From NCBI GenBank assembly GCA_003202005.1, contig QJJF01000014.1, positions 28,720-92,719 on the forward strand: a DNA stretch of 64,000 bases. Reading direction: 5' to 3'. The position numbers and the translations under genes were made by a program. This stretch comes from Williamsia faeni (lineage in GTDB: Bacteria > Actinomycetota > Actinomycetes > Mycobacteriales > Mycobacteriaceae). The notes beneath the pieces are model-generated. The model saw nothing but the letters and a program-made list of their open reading frames with translations. It made no database searches and had not been told where the DNA came from. The first letter of the stretch is position 1. Each line of letters begins with the position of its first letter. Shown piece by piece: positions 54,314 to 63,213 of this stretch.

Positions 54314-54919
54314 TCAGTTGTTAGAGAAGTCCGGGGGTCCGTTGTGTGGTCGCTGTAGCTGCGCGAACGACGGTGTGCGTGCCAGTGTCGCGATGGCGTC
54401 GAAGAGTTGGTCGCCATCGCTGCGGCCGGGGATGGCGGTGAGGACTGGCCCGAAGAAGCATTGCCCGTCGATGCAGGTGATGGGGCTGCCGCCGGTGTCG
54501 CCGAGTTTGTCTTGGCTTTGTTGGTGTGCGACCCGGACCGCGCCGTCATACAAGGTGCTGGTCATTTGATCGGCGAGTTGGGGGTCCAGGCCGCTGTCGG
54601 TCAATGCTGCCGCGACCGTGTCGGGGGTGACGGGTTCACCGTTGTTATGGATCCGTTGTCCCAGCGCGGTATACAGCGCCCCGATGACGGCGTCGCCGCC
54701 TTCGTTGTGCGCGGCGGCAAGGACACGGCCCAGTTTCAGGGAGACATCCATGTGGTGTTGCTGCTTCTCGGTGATATCGGCTCGTTCGTTGAGGACGGCG
54801 AGACTCATTTGCCGCCAGCCGATATCGATGGTGCGCCGCTGCGTGGTGTCCACCAACCAGCGCGAGGTAGCCCAGGCGAACGGGCAGGCGGGGTCGAAGT
54901 AGAACTCAATTGTGGTCAA
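54314..54919 (-). CDS. DsbA-family mycothiol-dependent oxidoreductase (Rv2466c-like)
   Basis: A 201-residue thioredoxin-fold protein of the DsbA/FrnE type. It opens with EFYFDPACPFAWATSRWLVD, closely similar to the Rv2466c mycothiol-dependent reductases, and has the matching blocks QMSLAVLNE, LYTALGQRIHN, GSPITCIDGQCFFGPVL. The active site reads CPFA, so only the first cysteine is present. The start is TTG 54919, with AAAGGAG eight bases upstream and no nearby ATG. It is the last gene of the leftward cluster from 57849; a thiol-redox role fits the adjacent DUF302 and CstR-type genes. Confidence 0.85.
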   Translation of the reverse strand: MTTIEFYFDPACPFAWATSRWLVDTTQRRTIDIGWRQMSLAVLNERADITEKQQHHMDVSLKLGRVLAAAHNEGGDAVIGALYTALGQRIHNNGEPVTPDTVAAALTDSGLDPQLADQMTSTLYDGAVRVAHQQSQDKLGDTGGSPITCIDGQCFFGPVLTAIPGRSDGDQLFDAIATLARTPSFAQLQRPHNGPPDFSNN

Positions 54920-54974
54920 GGGGTGCTCCTTTGCAGTATGCGCTTACGGCGCTCGACGTGGATCAGTGGTTGGG

Positions 54975-55373
54975 TCAGGCGTTGAGCGCGGCGATGGCGG
55001 CAGTGAGTTTCTCGGTGGCCTCTTGCGCGATCGGGCCAAGGCCGGCTTCGCCGGAGACCTCCACCATGAGGTCCGGGTTCATAGCTTCGACAATGGTCGA
55101 AGCCGGGTCGGTGGGATCGGAGCGGACGACCACGTTGCAGGGCAGCAGCAGCCCGATTTGGCGTTGGACTCCCAGTGCCCGGTGGGCCAACTGAGGGTTG
55201 CAGGCACCCAGGATCAGATAGTTCTCCATGTCCTCGTCAAGTTTGGTTTTCAGCGTCTGGGTGACGTTGATTTCGGTGAGCACACCGAATCCTTGGTCGG
55301 CCAAAACCGCCCGGGTCCGGGCGACGGTGTCCTCGAAGGGGAGGTTGACAACGGTTGAGATCGACAGCGACAT
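54975..55373 (-). CDS. DUF302 domain protein
   Basis: A 132-residue protein of the DUF302 family. It opens with SLSISTVVNLPFEDTVARTR and carries ILGACNPQLAHRAL and LLLPCNVVVR, including the two conserved cysteines of the family. AAGGA precedes the ATG. DUF302 genes often lie beside CsoR/CstR-type repressors and sulfur-transfer genes, as here. The biochemical role is unknown. Confidence 0.88.
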   Translation of the reverse strand: MSLSISTVVNLPFEDTVARTRAVLADQGFGVLTEINVTQTLKTKLDEDMENYLILGACNPQLAHRALGVQRQIGLLLPCNVVVRSDPTDPASTIVEAMNPDLMVEVSGEAGLGPIAQEATEKLTAAIAALNA

Positions 55374-55414
55374 AACGGTCTTCCTTTCACTAGGAGATCA
55401 AGATCAAGCGGTGT

Positions 55415-55645
55415 TCAGGAAAGTTGACGCTGGTGGGGCAGGCCCAGGCGATGCATGAGAATACTGGCAGGACACCACCCCGCGACGCTGTAGAACACCA
55501 GGTTCAGGGCCACGACGACTGTGAGGAGCAGCCACCAACCCGAGAAAACGGTCGCCAGCGCCAGGCTCACCAGCACCATGGTCCCGGCCAGTAGCGGAAC
55601 CGCTCGCTCCACCGCCCAGGCGCGGCTAGTTGTGTCAGTGTTCAT
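55415..55645 (-). CDS. DUF2892 (YgaP-like) small membrane protein
   Basis: A 76-residue protein with two hydrophobic segments (PLLAGTMVLVSLALATVF, then LLLTVVVALNLVFYSVAGW) and the short CPASILMHRLG end typical of DUF2892. In other bacteria this module is fused to rhodanese domains (YgaP) and linked to sulfane-sulfur handling. AAGGAC precedes the ATG. It is part of the leftward cluster with DUF302. Confidence 0.88.
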   Translation of the reverse strand: MNTDTTSRAWAVERAVPLLAGTMVLVSLALATVFSGWWLLLTVVVALNLVFYSVAGWCPASILMHRLGLPHQRQLS

Positions 55646-55698
55646 CGATTGGAGTCCTTTTCAGTTCATGCCGGTTGGGGTGTGACAGTGGGGTGTGC

Positions 55699-57849
55699 TC
55701 AGTGGGAGAAGGTGATCGAGGGCAGGATTCGCTGGAGCCAGGTCGGCGACCACCAGGCTGACCGTCCGGTGAGCCGCAGCAGTGCCGGTAGCAGCATCAG
55801 CCGGATCAAGATGGCGTCGAGCAGGACCGCAACACCGAGGATGATGCCCATTTCTTTGGGCGGCAACGGATCTGCAAGAGCGAAGGTGAAGAACACCGCC
55901 ACCATCACCACGGCAGCGGCGAAGATGATGCGCCCTGAATGCGCCATCCCGTCGATTTGCGCGGTCACCGGATCGCCGGTGCGCTCATAGTGTTCTTTAG
56001 CGGTGGCGAGCAGGAAGACGGTGTAGTCCATGGCGATGGCGAAGATCATGGCGAAAAAGAACACCGGTCCCCAGCCGTCGAGAAAGCCCTGCGGAGTGAA
56101 GCCGAGCAGCCCGGACAGATGACCATCCTGGAAGATCAGCTTGGCAACACCGAACGCCGCAGCCGTCGACAGCAGGCTCACCACGGTCCCGATCACCGCG
56201 ATCAGCGGGGCCTGCAACGCGACCAGCAGCAGCACGAACCCCAGGACCAAGATGATGGTGATGATCAAAGGCAGATAGTCGTTGAGCGCCTGCTGCAGGT
56301 CGAGATTCTCTGCTGCGGCGCCGCCCACCACAGCATCCGGCGGCAGGGCACCGCGTAGATCGGACACAATCGTGGCCATATGCGCATCGGACGGGTCCAC
56401 CGAGGGCAGCGCCTGCAGCATCACGTAGTCCGCACCGTCAGCGGCCGACTGCGCAGGGGTGACCATCTCGATCCCCGGCGTGTTCGCCGCGGCCGCTGCC
56501 ACCTGCTGCGCTTGTGCCGAGGGCGCGATGATCTGCAGCATGCCAGGAGCACCCTGGCCCATCTGCTGCTGGACCAGTTCATAGCCTTGCCGCACCGGAG
56601 CATCCTGCGGCACCACCGCAATCGACGGCATCGCAACTTTCAGACCGATCACCGGAAACGCAAGGACGATCAGCACAGCCAACGAACCCAGGGCAAAGGG
56701 CCACGGATGGTTGTTCAACATCGTTCCCCAGCGTGCGAACAACGGTGAACGATGCTGCTGACGCTTGGCATAGGGCAACGATGCCGCATTCACCTTTGAT
56801 CCGAGCGCACCGAGCGTCGCGGGCAACAGAGTCACCGTGGCAACGAGAACGAACGTCACCGCCAACATGATCCCGACAGCCATCGTCCGCACCGCCGGCG
56901 CCGGCACCAATAACACCGCCGACAAACTCACCAGCACGGTGATACCGGACAGGACAACAGCTTTGCCCGCCGTGCCCATGGTTTCGGCCACCGCCGCCGC
57001 TTTGCTGTCATTGCGCCCCATCGCATCGCGGAACCGGGAGACGATAAACAGCGCATAGTCAATTCCCAGGGCCAGGGCGAACATCATCGCAAAGTTCATG
57101 GCCCACACCGAGATCGGTGTCACCTGGTTCAGAAGAACCAGCCCACCGGCCGAGGCGACCAGGCCGGCGATGGTCAACAGCAGCGGCAAACCCGCCGCCA
57201 CCAGCGAGCCGAACGCCAACACCATGATGGCCAACGTGACAGGCCACGAAAACAGTTCCGCGGTGATCATCGCCTCATGGTTAGCCTTGTTGAAATCGCT
57301 CCACAACGCAGACGCACCGGTGGGATACACCTCGATACCGTCCCCCGACAGATCAGTGAGATCACCCTTGATGTCGTCGACCGCACGGACCATGTCGTCA
57401 GTGTTCGCATTCGCACCGGCGATCATGGTGCCCGTGTGCTGATCGGGACTGATGGTCATACCCGGCTGCGGAGCCACCACCGCGGCGAACCGGGAATCTG
57501 CTTGAAAGATCGCCGTGGCCTGCGCAATCACCTCCTGCACCCGCGGGCTCTGGACGGAGTCGCGGTCAGAGTGCACAACCACCTGCACCGCGGCCGACGA
57601 ATTGCCGCCGAAATGCTGCTGCGCCAACTCGCGCACCTGAACCGATTCCGAACCGTTGGCCTGCCAACCCGCACCGGCCAACGACGAAAACACCGAAGGC
57701 GCCGCCGCACCCAACCCGATCAGCACCAACAGCCACACCCCGAACACCACCCGTGAGTTCCCCGCCATCAGCGCCCCCCACCGCCCCAGTGCGCCCGGTG
57801 ACAGTGTCGGCGAGCTCAGCTGACTTTCAGTAGATGCACTGCCGGCCAT
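55699..57849 (-). CDS. MMPL-family (RND superfamily) transporter
   Basis: A 716-residue RND-type exporter with two repeats of a first helix, a large extracytoplasmic domain and a block of five helices. MMPL signatures are ALGIDYALFIVSRFRD (about residue 265), the matching FAIAMDYTVFLLATAKEHYERTG in the second half, and the G/P-rich ATVTLLPATLGALG. The length is that of shorter actinobacterial MMPL proteins. It starts at ATG 57849 just inside the first operator palindrome and heads the leftward cluster MMPL-DUF2892-DUF302-DsbA. Confidence 0.92.
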   Translation of the reverse strand: MAGSASTESQLSSPTLSPGALGRWGALMAGNSRVVFGVWLLVLIGLGAAAPSVFSSLAGAGWQANGSESVQVRELAQQHFGGNSSAAVQVVVHSDRDSVQSPRVQEVIAQATAIFQADSRFAAVVAPQPGMTISPDQHTGTMIAGANANTDDMVRAVDDIKGDLTDLSGDGIEVYPTGASALWSDFNKANHEAMITAELFSWPVTLAIMVLAFGSLVAAGLPLLLTIAGLVASAGGLVLLNQVTPISVWAMNFAMMFALALGIDYALFIVSRFRDAMGRNDSKAAAVAETMGTAGKAVVLSGITVLVSLSAVLLVPAPAVRTMAVGIMLAVTFVLVATVTLLPATLGALGSKVNAASLPYAKRQQHRSPLFARWGTMLNNHPWPFALGSLAVLIVLAFPVIGLKVAMPSIAVVPQDAPVRQGYELVQQQMGQGAPGMLQIIAPSAQAQQVAAAAANTPGIEMVTPAQSAADGADYVMLQALPSVDPSDAHMATIVSDLRGALPPDAVVGGAAAENLDLQQALNDYLPLIITIILVLGFVLLLVALQAPLIAVIGTVVSLLSTAAAFGVAKLIFQDGHLSGLLGFTPQGFLDGWGPVFFFAMIFAIAMDYTVFLLATAKEHYERTGDPVTAQIDGMAHSGRIIFAAAVVMVAVFFTFALADPLPPKEMGIILGVAVLLDAILIRLMLLPALLRLTGRSAWWSPTWLQRILPSITFSH

Positions 57850-57879
57850 CGCGCAACAACTCCTTCAACGAAGCAACAA

Positions 57880-57895
57880 ATACCCCCTGGGGTAT
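57880..57895. promoter_or_regulatory. CsoR/CstR-type operator 1
   Basis: ATACCCCCTGGGGTAT is a near-perfect palindrome with a C-tract and G-tract, the form recognised by CsoR-family repressors. It lies 31 bases upstream of the MMPL start, probably overlapping its promoter. Confidence 0.8.
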
Positions 57896-57910
57896 ATCTC
57901 CTGAGCGTGA

Positions 57911-58282
<372 letters not shown>

Positions 58283-58286
58283 CGCA

Positions 58287-58321
58287 GCCGCTGTTCCACA
58301 TGCGTCACGTGGAACAGCGGC
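58287..58321 (+). terminator. Hairpin after the CsoR/CstR repressor
   Basis: A perfect 13-bp stem, GCCGCTGTTCCAC / GTGGAACAGCGGC, with a nine-base loop begins four bases after the repressor stop. There is no long T-run, so termination is likely but not certain. Confidence 0.65.
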
Positions 58322-58570
58322 ATTCATGTAGCTCAGACGGGGCAGTGTCCGGGATTTCCTGGATTGTCTACGACGTTCATCAGTTGCTATGTGCAGCAGT
58401 TGCAATCATGGTCTCGCAAAGGCGCGTCAAGTCTTTCGGGCGGCGGCCGGTTGATCATCTGAAGCTGCCGAGAGTTCGGCCGTGGGTGTAGGCCGGAGTT
58501 CCGACTCGCGCGCAATGAAATTCGTGCGATGAGGAATTGTCGAAACAAAAATGGGCGTTGCGCTGTCGGA

Positions 58571-58876
58571 TCAGACGGTGAACCCGATAGCGGCGATCGG
58601 TGTCACGGGGTTCATCTGTGGCGGTCCAGCCATCAACGGTCCGATTGCTGTCATCGCCGATTGCATCGCGGTGGTTTGGCCGTGGACCTGCATCGCGTCT
58701 TCGTCCTCCATGAGGGCGAAGAACCAATAGGTTCCATCGACTCCGCGATGATAGGAGTAGATGTCGACACCTGGTTCGAAGGCTGCAGCCTCGACCATCG
58801 CACTGAGCGCTGCCTCGAACTCGGCCGACTTGCCCGGCACACACGACATCGTGCCGACCATTGCAGTCTTGGTCAT
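58571..58876 (-). CDS. Antibiotic-biosynthesis-type (ABM) monooxygenase family protein
   Basis: A 101-residue ferredoxin-like-fold protein. It has the ABM pattern: KTAMVGTMSCVPGKSAEFEA, then EPGVDIYSYHRGVDGTYWFF and MEDEDAMQVHGQT. Members include quinol monooxygenases and haem-degrading or small-molecule-handling dimers; the substrate is not readable. GGGGAGG lies five bases before ATG 58876. The frame is open upstream but lacks a site. Confidence 0.82.
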   Translation of the reverse strand: MTKTAMVGTMSCVPGKSAEFEAALSAMVEAAAFEPGVDIYSYHRGVDGTYWFFALMEDEDAMQVHGQTTAMQSAMTAIGPLMAGPPQMNPVTPIAAIGFTV

Positions 58877-59079
58877 GTGTCCTCCCCGGGTGGTGCAAAG
58901 ATCAGGCGCGAACCCGAGCCGCTTACCGTGATGAGTCTGCGCTGTCCGGCGGTGATACTCAAGGCCTGAGACCGCGATGCGGTGCTGCTGCTTTCGTGAC
59001 GCTTGCAGGTGTGTCGGTGGCATCGTTTACGGTCCCGCGCAACGGGCATCGTCGAAACCCGCACATCCGGGAGCGTGCC

Positions 59080-59550
59080 ATGTTGGTTCAGCGGGTCTTG
59101 CCGGTCGGCGCCGGCGATGAATCCTGGACGGTCCTCAACGACGAATACGCGGTCGTCGAACCGATAGAAGTGTTCCTGGCACACCTGAGCGCCATTGAAA
59201 CGGTCCCCGACGACGATCCGCTCGTACGCCCTTGGTCGAAGGAGTCGATTCCTGGGGCCACCGGCCTACACTCCGGATCTGCGGGACCGGCCCAGCTAGT
59301 GACCGTGGACCTCTCCCCGGTGCTCGGGTGGGCCTTTCACACCCGGCGACCGCCCATCGGAGTCTCGCTGGAAACCCGCGCCTACGGTGTCCGATTCGGA
59401 CCGGATCAGCCCGGATTTCTGGTGGCGTGGTTGCGCGCCGCCAGCGGGATGTGGGTCGCGATCGTGGATGTCACGCTCGTCAGCGCGAACACCAAATGCA
59501 GCATCAGTGAACGGTTTTGGCCACCACCCGAAGCGGCGCAGCGACGGTAA
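59080..59550 (+). CDS. Hypothetical protein with tyrosine-recombinase-like N-terminus
   Basis: A 156-residue open frame from ATG 59080 (GGGAG upstream). The first 45 residues (RVLPVGAGDESWTVLNDEY, then PIEVFLAHLSAIE) resemble the start of actinobacterial ICE-type tyrosine recombinases, just before the SAM-like domain. The remaining 110 residues (PVLGWAFHTRRPPIGVSL, MWVAIVDVTLVSANTKCSI) are not recombinase-like and are not recognised. It may be a recombinase gene fused by deletion to other DNA. It could still be translated. Confidence 0.4.
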   Translation: MLVQRVLPVGAGDESWTVLNDEYAVVEPIEVFLAHLSAIETVPDDDPLVRPWSKESIPGATGLHSGSAGPAQLVTVDLSPVLGWAFHTRRPPIGVSLETRAYGVRFGPDQPGFLVAWLRAASGMWVAIVDVTLVSANTKCSISERFWPPPEAAQRR

Positions 59551-59631
59551 CCGTGCATGCCGCCCCCGCTAGGGCGCTTTCCTGCGCCTAGCTGGGTCAT
59601 TGGCAGAGCGTTAGGGTTCTACTGTGGGCCG

Positions 59632-60006
59632 TCAGTGCGCGGCGTCGAACTCGGCGACGATCGCGCGCGGGATGCGGCCGCGGTCGGAGACCTCGTGGCC
59701 GTTCGCGCGTGCCCACTCGCGGATGGCGGACAGTTGCGCCTTGTCACTGCCCACCGCGGCCGCAGCAGGCGCGGGGGCGGGGGCGGGGGCCTGCTTATTC
59801 GTGGACCGCTTCTGCCGGCCACCGATCTTGGTGGCCTTGTCGATCCACTTCTGCATATCGTTGTCGAACTTTTCTGCGGACTTGGCACCGAGATCGAGCG
59901 AGTAGTCCACGCCGTTGACGGTGAACGTTTCCACGATCACTTCCGACGGGTCCAGCTCGGATCCGTCGAAGTCGTCAGTGATGTGCTCGATGATCTTGCG
60001 TGCCAT
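59632..60006 (-). CDS. Lsr2-family nucleoid-associated xenogeneic silencer
   Basis: A 124-residue Lsr2. The N-terminal dimerisation domain is residues 1-60 (TDDFDGSELDPSEVIVETFT, NGVDYSLDLGAKSAEKFDND). A Lys/Arg-rich then Ala/Pro-rich linker follows, and the C-terminal DNA-binding domain is about 88-124 with the AT-minor-groove motif RGR in VSDRGRIPRAIVAEF. Lsr2 silences AT-richer foreign DNA in actinobacteria. As it lies among recombinases, this is probably an element-borne copy separate from the chromosomal lsr2. ATG 60006 with AAAGGG upstream. Confidence 0.9.
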   Translation of the reverse strand: MARKIIEHITDDFDGSELDPSEVIVETFTVNGVDYSLDLGAKSAEKFDNDMQKWIDKATKIGGRQKRSTNKQAPAPAPAPAAAAVGSDKAQLSAIREWARANGHEVSDRGRIPRAIVAEFDAAH

Positions 60007-60343
60007 TGTGATGAACCCTTTGTCAGTGAATACGCGCTGCGGCGCCGGATGACTACTGTCGTGGACCGTTCGCCCGAACATACGCCCCGGGTGCCAGTGC
60101 ACGCCGAACTGGGATATCGCGCTGAGCACCACCGCGTAGGCGCGGACGCAGAGGCATCTCGACGATCTTTGATAGCTCAGCGATGTTCACGCCGAGTGCG
60201 TGAGCCGTCTGATAGCCAGGCCCATCACCCTGTGCATGTCCCGGATCCGCCCGCAGTCATCGAGCGCCTGGGTAACAGGCAGGCTGTCCGCACAGCGCCT
60301 GGCAGGGCTGCGGGGCCTGAGTGCGGCTGCGTGGCAGGCGGTT
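60007..60343. other. Spacer upstream of lsr2
   Basis: About 340 bases with no supported gene. One minus-strand frame around 60140-60230 reads GYQTAHALGVNIAELSKIVE, faintly like a helix-turn-helix, but it has no start or context and may be a relic. Confidence 0.35.
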
Positions 60344-61387
60344 TCAGTCCGTGTCGTCGAGGAGCTGCTCGGTCCGGGCCAGCAGTGCGGTCATCTGGTG
60401 ATCGAGTGCGTCGAACACCTCGTCCAGGTCGTCGAGTTCGGCGGCGGCGCGGCGGCGTGCATCGACCCCGTCGTCGTAGGTGTCGCCCAACTCAGGCACG
60501 GCAACGGGGGTGGGGTCAGGCTCGAGGGGCCGGGCACGGCGTTCGAGCACCCCGGACGTCCATGCGGTGCGCGCGGTGATGGGCCGCCCGGGCGCGCGCA
60601 GGTGGGTGTGCAGGATCGCGGTGGCCGCGCGCGCTGAGAGCCCGGTGGTGGTGTGGCCGATCGGTGCGGTGGGGTTGCCCCAGCGGTCGAACGTCGGCAG
60701 CAGCGCGGCGTCGGGGTCGTAGTGCTCGTGCCAGGACACCTCCGGCACCTCGGCTCGGGTCGGTGCGGTGTGCAGGGCCGGTGCCCATGCCATCGGCGAG
60801 GGGCGGCGCAAAGTGAGGTCGCGGACGGTGGCCCACCGCGAGAACACCGCATACGCGCCGTACGGATTGTCTGCCTCGAGCTGCGCGGTGATGTCGTGTC
60901 CGCCGCCGATATGCAGGACGCTGCCGGCGACGTCGACGGTGATGTCCCCGCACCGCAACTGTCCCACCCGTCCGAGAGGTATCCCGAGACCGCAGACCAG
61001 GGTCAGGACCAGCGCGTCGCGGCGACCGAAAAGCCCTGCCGGCCAACCACTGACCGGTAATCGTGCGATCACCTGGCGGGCGGTCTCGGTGTGGCGATCG
61101 CGCGCCGACAGCAACCCGCGGACGGCGGTGCGCGTGCCTGGTGGGGTGTGCCCGGCGATCCGGTGGGCGGCATTGATGGCCGAGACCCGTCGGCGCAGGG
61201 TCCCGCGCGTGCGGCCCGGTTCGAAGTCGAGGAACCGGGCGATCGTGACCGGGGATGCCGGTAGCGGCGCGGTGTCGAACGCGGTGCACCAGTCGGTAAA
61301 GAGCCGCCAGTCCCTCCGGTGCGAGGCCGGTAGACGATAAACCAGCCTGTCATCGGTGGGTGCTGCGGGCGCAGCAGGGGTGGTCAT
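60344..61387 (-). CDS. Tyrosine-recombinase-like protein lacking catalytic residues
   Basis: A 347-residue protein. Its N-terminal part is like a SAM-like core-binding domain (LVYRLPASHRRDWRLFTDWC, LRRRVSAINAAHRIAG). The middle matches the start of a recombinase catalytic domain (FGRRDALVLTLVCGLGIPLG), but the box that normally gives GLRxSE lacks the catalytic Arg. No HxxR or GH...Y block follows. The last 50 residues form an acidic helix. GAGG lies five bases before ATG 61387, which is eight bases after the active recombinase gene. It may be a DNA-binding partner of that enzyme. Confidence 0.6.
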   Translation of the reverse strand: MTTPAAPAAPTDDRLVYRLPASHRRDWRLFTDWCTAFDTAPLPASPVTIARFLDFEPGRTRGTLRRRVSAINAAHRIAGHTPPGTRTAVRGLLSARDRHTETARQVIARLPVSGWPAGLFGRRDALVLTLVCGLGIPLGRVGQLRCGDITVDVAGSVLHIGGGHDITAQLEADNPYGAYAVFSRWATVRDLTLRRPSPMAWAPALHTAPTRAEVPEVSWHEHYDPDAALLPTFDRWGNPTAPIGHTTTGLSARAATAILHTHLRAPGRPITARTAWTSGVLERRARPLEPDPTPVAVPELGDTYDDGVDARRRAAAELDDLDEVFDALDHQMTALLARTEQLLDDTD

Positions 61388-61394
61388 GGGCGCC

Positions 61395-62552
61395 TCACAT
61401 GCCGATGGTGGTGGCGGCGTTCTGGTGGTGAATGTTGTTGTCGCGGGCATAGTTCAGGAGCGATTCGACGGATTTGTGGCCGGTCTGTTTCATGATGGTC
61501 GTCGGTTCGTGTCCGGTGCGGAAGGCTTCGGTGACAAACCCCGCCCGCAGACTGTGGGCGCCGTACCGGGTGATGTCCAGATCGGGGCGGGCCGCGGCCA
61601 GACGCCGGCGGACGATGGTGTGGATCAGTTGACCACCAGGGGCGGCCTCGGTGAGGTCGCTGGCGCTGGTGATGCTGCGAAACAGATCCGATTCCGCCGA
61701 CACTTCCGGCAGGGCTCCGCCGCAGATGTGCTGCTCGTGGGGGCGGTCGGCGGCGAGCAGCCGGATCAGGCCGGCTCGCCCGATCCGGTCGTAGGCGAGG
61801 TGGCAGTGCAGCCACCGCAGATACGCACACGGCCCGCAGGTTTCGAGGTGCTCGCCGACCGGTAGAGCTTTTTTGAACCCGGCGCCGTCCTGATCGGTCT
61901 TGGACTTGCGGACAGTAATGATCCAGCCGTCGCGGGTGCGGCGGACATCGCCCACCGTGAGAGCCACGATCTCTGAGCGGCGCATCGCGCCGGCCCAGCC
62001 CAGCACCAGGGCGGCGGTGTCGCGGCGCTCACGCAGTTTGGTCCGCCACCCCGTCGCCGTCGCCCGCGCGACCGTCACCGCCTCCCGCAGGTCGACCAGG
62101 TCGACGGGATCTTCGGGGCGGCGGGGCCTGCGCCCGGACGCCGCGCCGCGGCGGCGGATTGCCGACAACGTCCCGGACACCACCGGGCTCAGCCACAAGG
62201 GCGCCTGATCATCGCCCGCTGATGTCTGATCGTGGGGGCTGTGGGCTTTGTGGACGAACTTGATGGCCGCCGCCGCGCCTTCGATCGCCGACATCGAATA
62301 CGCCGCGCTGCCATCGGGTTTGACGGTGTTCTCCAGCGACAGGAAGTAGTCGGCCACCACATGGGGATTCGCGGGCAACACCTGGTGGCCGCCGCGCCGG
62401 CAGTACGCCTCGAACGCTGCCCAGGCGCGGGTGTAGTTGCGGCGCGTCGACGGAGCCCGGGTATCGAGCAGCGAGGTCTCCACCCGCGCCAGCAGATCCT
62501 GCGAGATCGCCACCGAGGGCACCGATATCGGCGCTAGGAGTACATCGGTCAT
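61395..62552 (-). CDS. Tyrosine recombinase/integrase
   Basis: A 385-residue recombinase. The core-binding domain is residues about 20-115 (DTRAPSTRRNYTRAWAAFEAYC). The catalytic residues are Arg in GAMRRSEIVAL, Lys in VRKSKTDQDG, His-x-x-Arg in GAHSLRAGFV, His in QTGHKSVESL and nucleophile Tyr in LNYARDN. All are present, so it should be active. The start overlaps the stop of the upstream small gene by four bases (ATGA), and the degenerate recombinase follows eight bases later, making a three-gene operon. Confidence 0.9.
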   Translation of the reverse strand: MTDVLLAPISVPSVAISQDLLARVETSLLDTRAPSTRRNYTRAWAAFEAYCRRGGHQVLPANPHVVADYFLSLENTVKPDGSAAYSMSAIEGAAAAIKFVHKAHSPHDQTSAGDDQAPLWLSPVVSGTLSAIRRRGAASGRRPRRPEDPVDLVDLREAVTVARATATGWRTKLRERRDTAALVLGWAGAMRRSEIVALTVGDVRRTRDGWIITVRKSKTDQDGAGFKKALPVGEHLETCGPCAYLRWLHCHLAYDRIGRAGLIRLLAADRPHEQHICGGALPEVSAESDLFRSITSASDLTEAAPGGQLIHTIVRRRLAAARPDLDITRYGAHSLRAGFVTEAFRTGHEPTTIMKQTGHKSVESLLNYARDNNIHHQNAATTIGM

Positions 62553-62950
62553 CGCGACATCAGGGTGAAGCTATCGGCGGGTAGCCCGGTGGTGACCGGA
62601 CGCAGCACCAGCACCACATTCCCCACTCCGGCAACGACACTGGCAGAGTTCGCGGCTGTGCACACCACGTACGCATGGCCCTCGACTACGCCGCTGGCCA
62701 CGACCCACTCGCCCGCACCAGCACCCGAGACCGCGGTGCACACACCATCGACAGCACCGGCAACCGCGGCAGCGTGATGAGCGATCCACTCCCAGTCGTC
62801 ATCACAGGCCAGCACCGTCACCGCAGACTGGGTCGGCAGGGCGAGGGCATCATCGGGATACATCTGCGCGAACACCGCGCTCACCCACCCAGGACAGGGA
62901 CCGGCCGCACAGTCGAGTGCAGCGCTGATCGGGTCGGCGGCTACCGCCAC
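62549..62950 (-). CDS. Hypothetical protein in recombinase operon
   Basis: A 133-residue Ala/Val-rich protein that I do not recognise. It has three early cysteines (LDCAAGPCPG, VLACDDDWEW), a polar middle and an alternating hydrophobic C-terminal half (EWVVASGVVEGHAYVVCTA, GNVVLVLRP) that could form a beta-sandwich. No signal peptide or helix-turn-helix is evident. It is translationally coupled to the active recombinase, so an accessory role in recombination or immunity is conceivable but unproven. Confidence 0.6.
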   Translation of the reverse strand: MAVAADPISAALDCAAGPCPGWVSAVFAQMYPDDALALPTQSAVTVLACDDDWEWIAHHAAAVAGAVDGVCTAVSGAGAGEWVVASGVVEGHAYVVCTAANSASVVAGVGNVVLVLRPVTTGLPADSFTLMSR

Positions 62951-63120
62951 GTCCTGTCCTCCCGCCCCTCGCCTGCACGTTCTTATCGCAGGCTACCGAC
63001 AGCAAGGTGTCGGCGCTGGTGACACGCCCGCGCCCTGCGCTAAGTGGTTTTAGCAGCAGCTACTCCACCGCTTTCAGTGGCGTAGAACGATTCGCGACCT
63101 GCCCGTCCTATTCGCGTGCC

Positions 63121-63145
63121 ACTCAGCACTCTGGCGGTGCTGAGT
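63121..63145. repeat. Inverted repeat in the right-hand non-coding region
   Basis: ACTCAGCAC / GTGCTGAGT, a perfect nine-base stem with a seven-base spacer, lies in the non-coding region between the recombinase operon and the tRNA-Arg relic. A second, imperfect hairpin lies at 63172-63206. They could be recombinase-binding or termination structures. Confidence 0.45.
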
Positions 63146-63213
63146 TCGGGTTGCGTTCAGCGGAATAGTTACGGCCCGGACCACACACATGTGCGGGTCC
63201 AGGCCGTATCGTT

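Noticed and set aside
59557..60579. Plus-strand frame opposite lsr2
   Set aside because: Arginine/proline-rich shadow; lsr2 on the minus strand is unambiguous.
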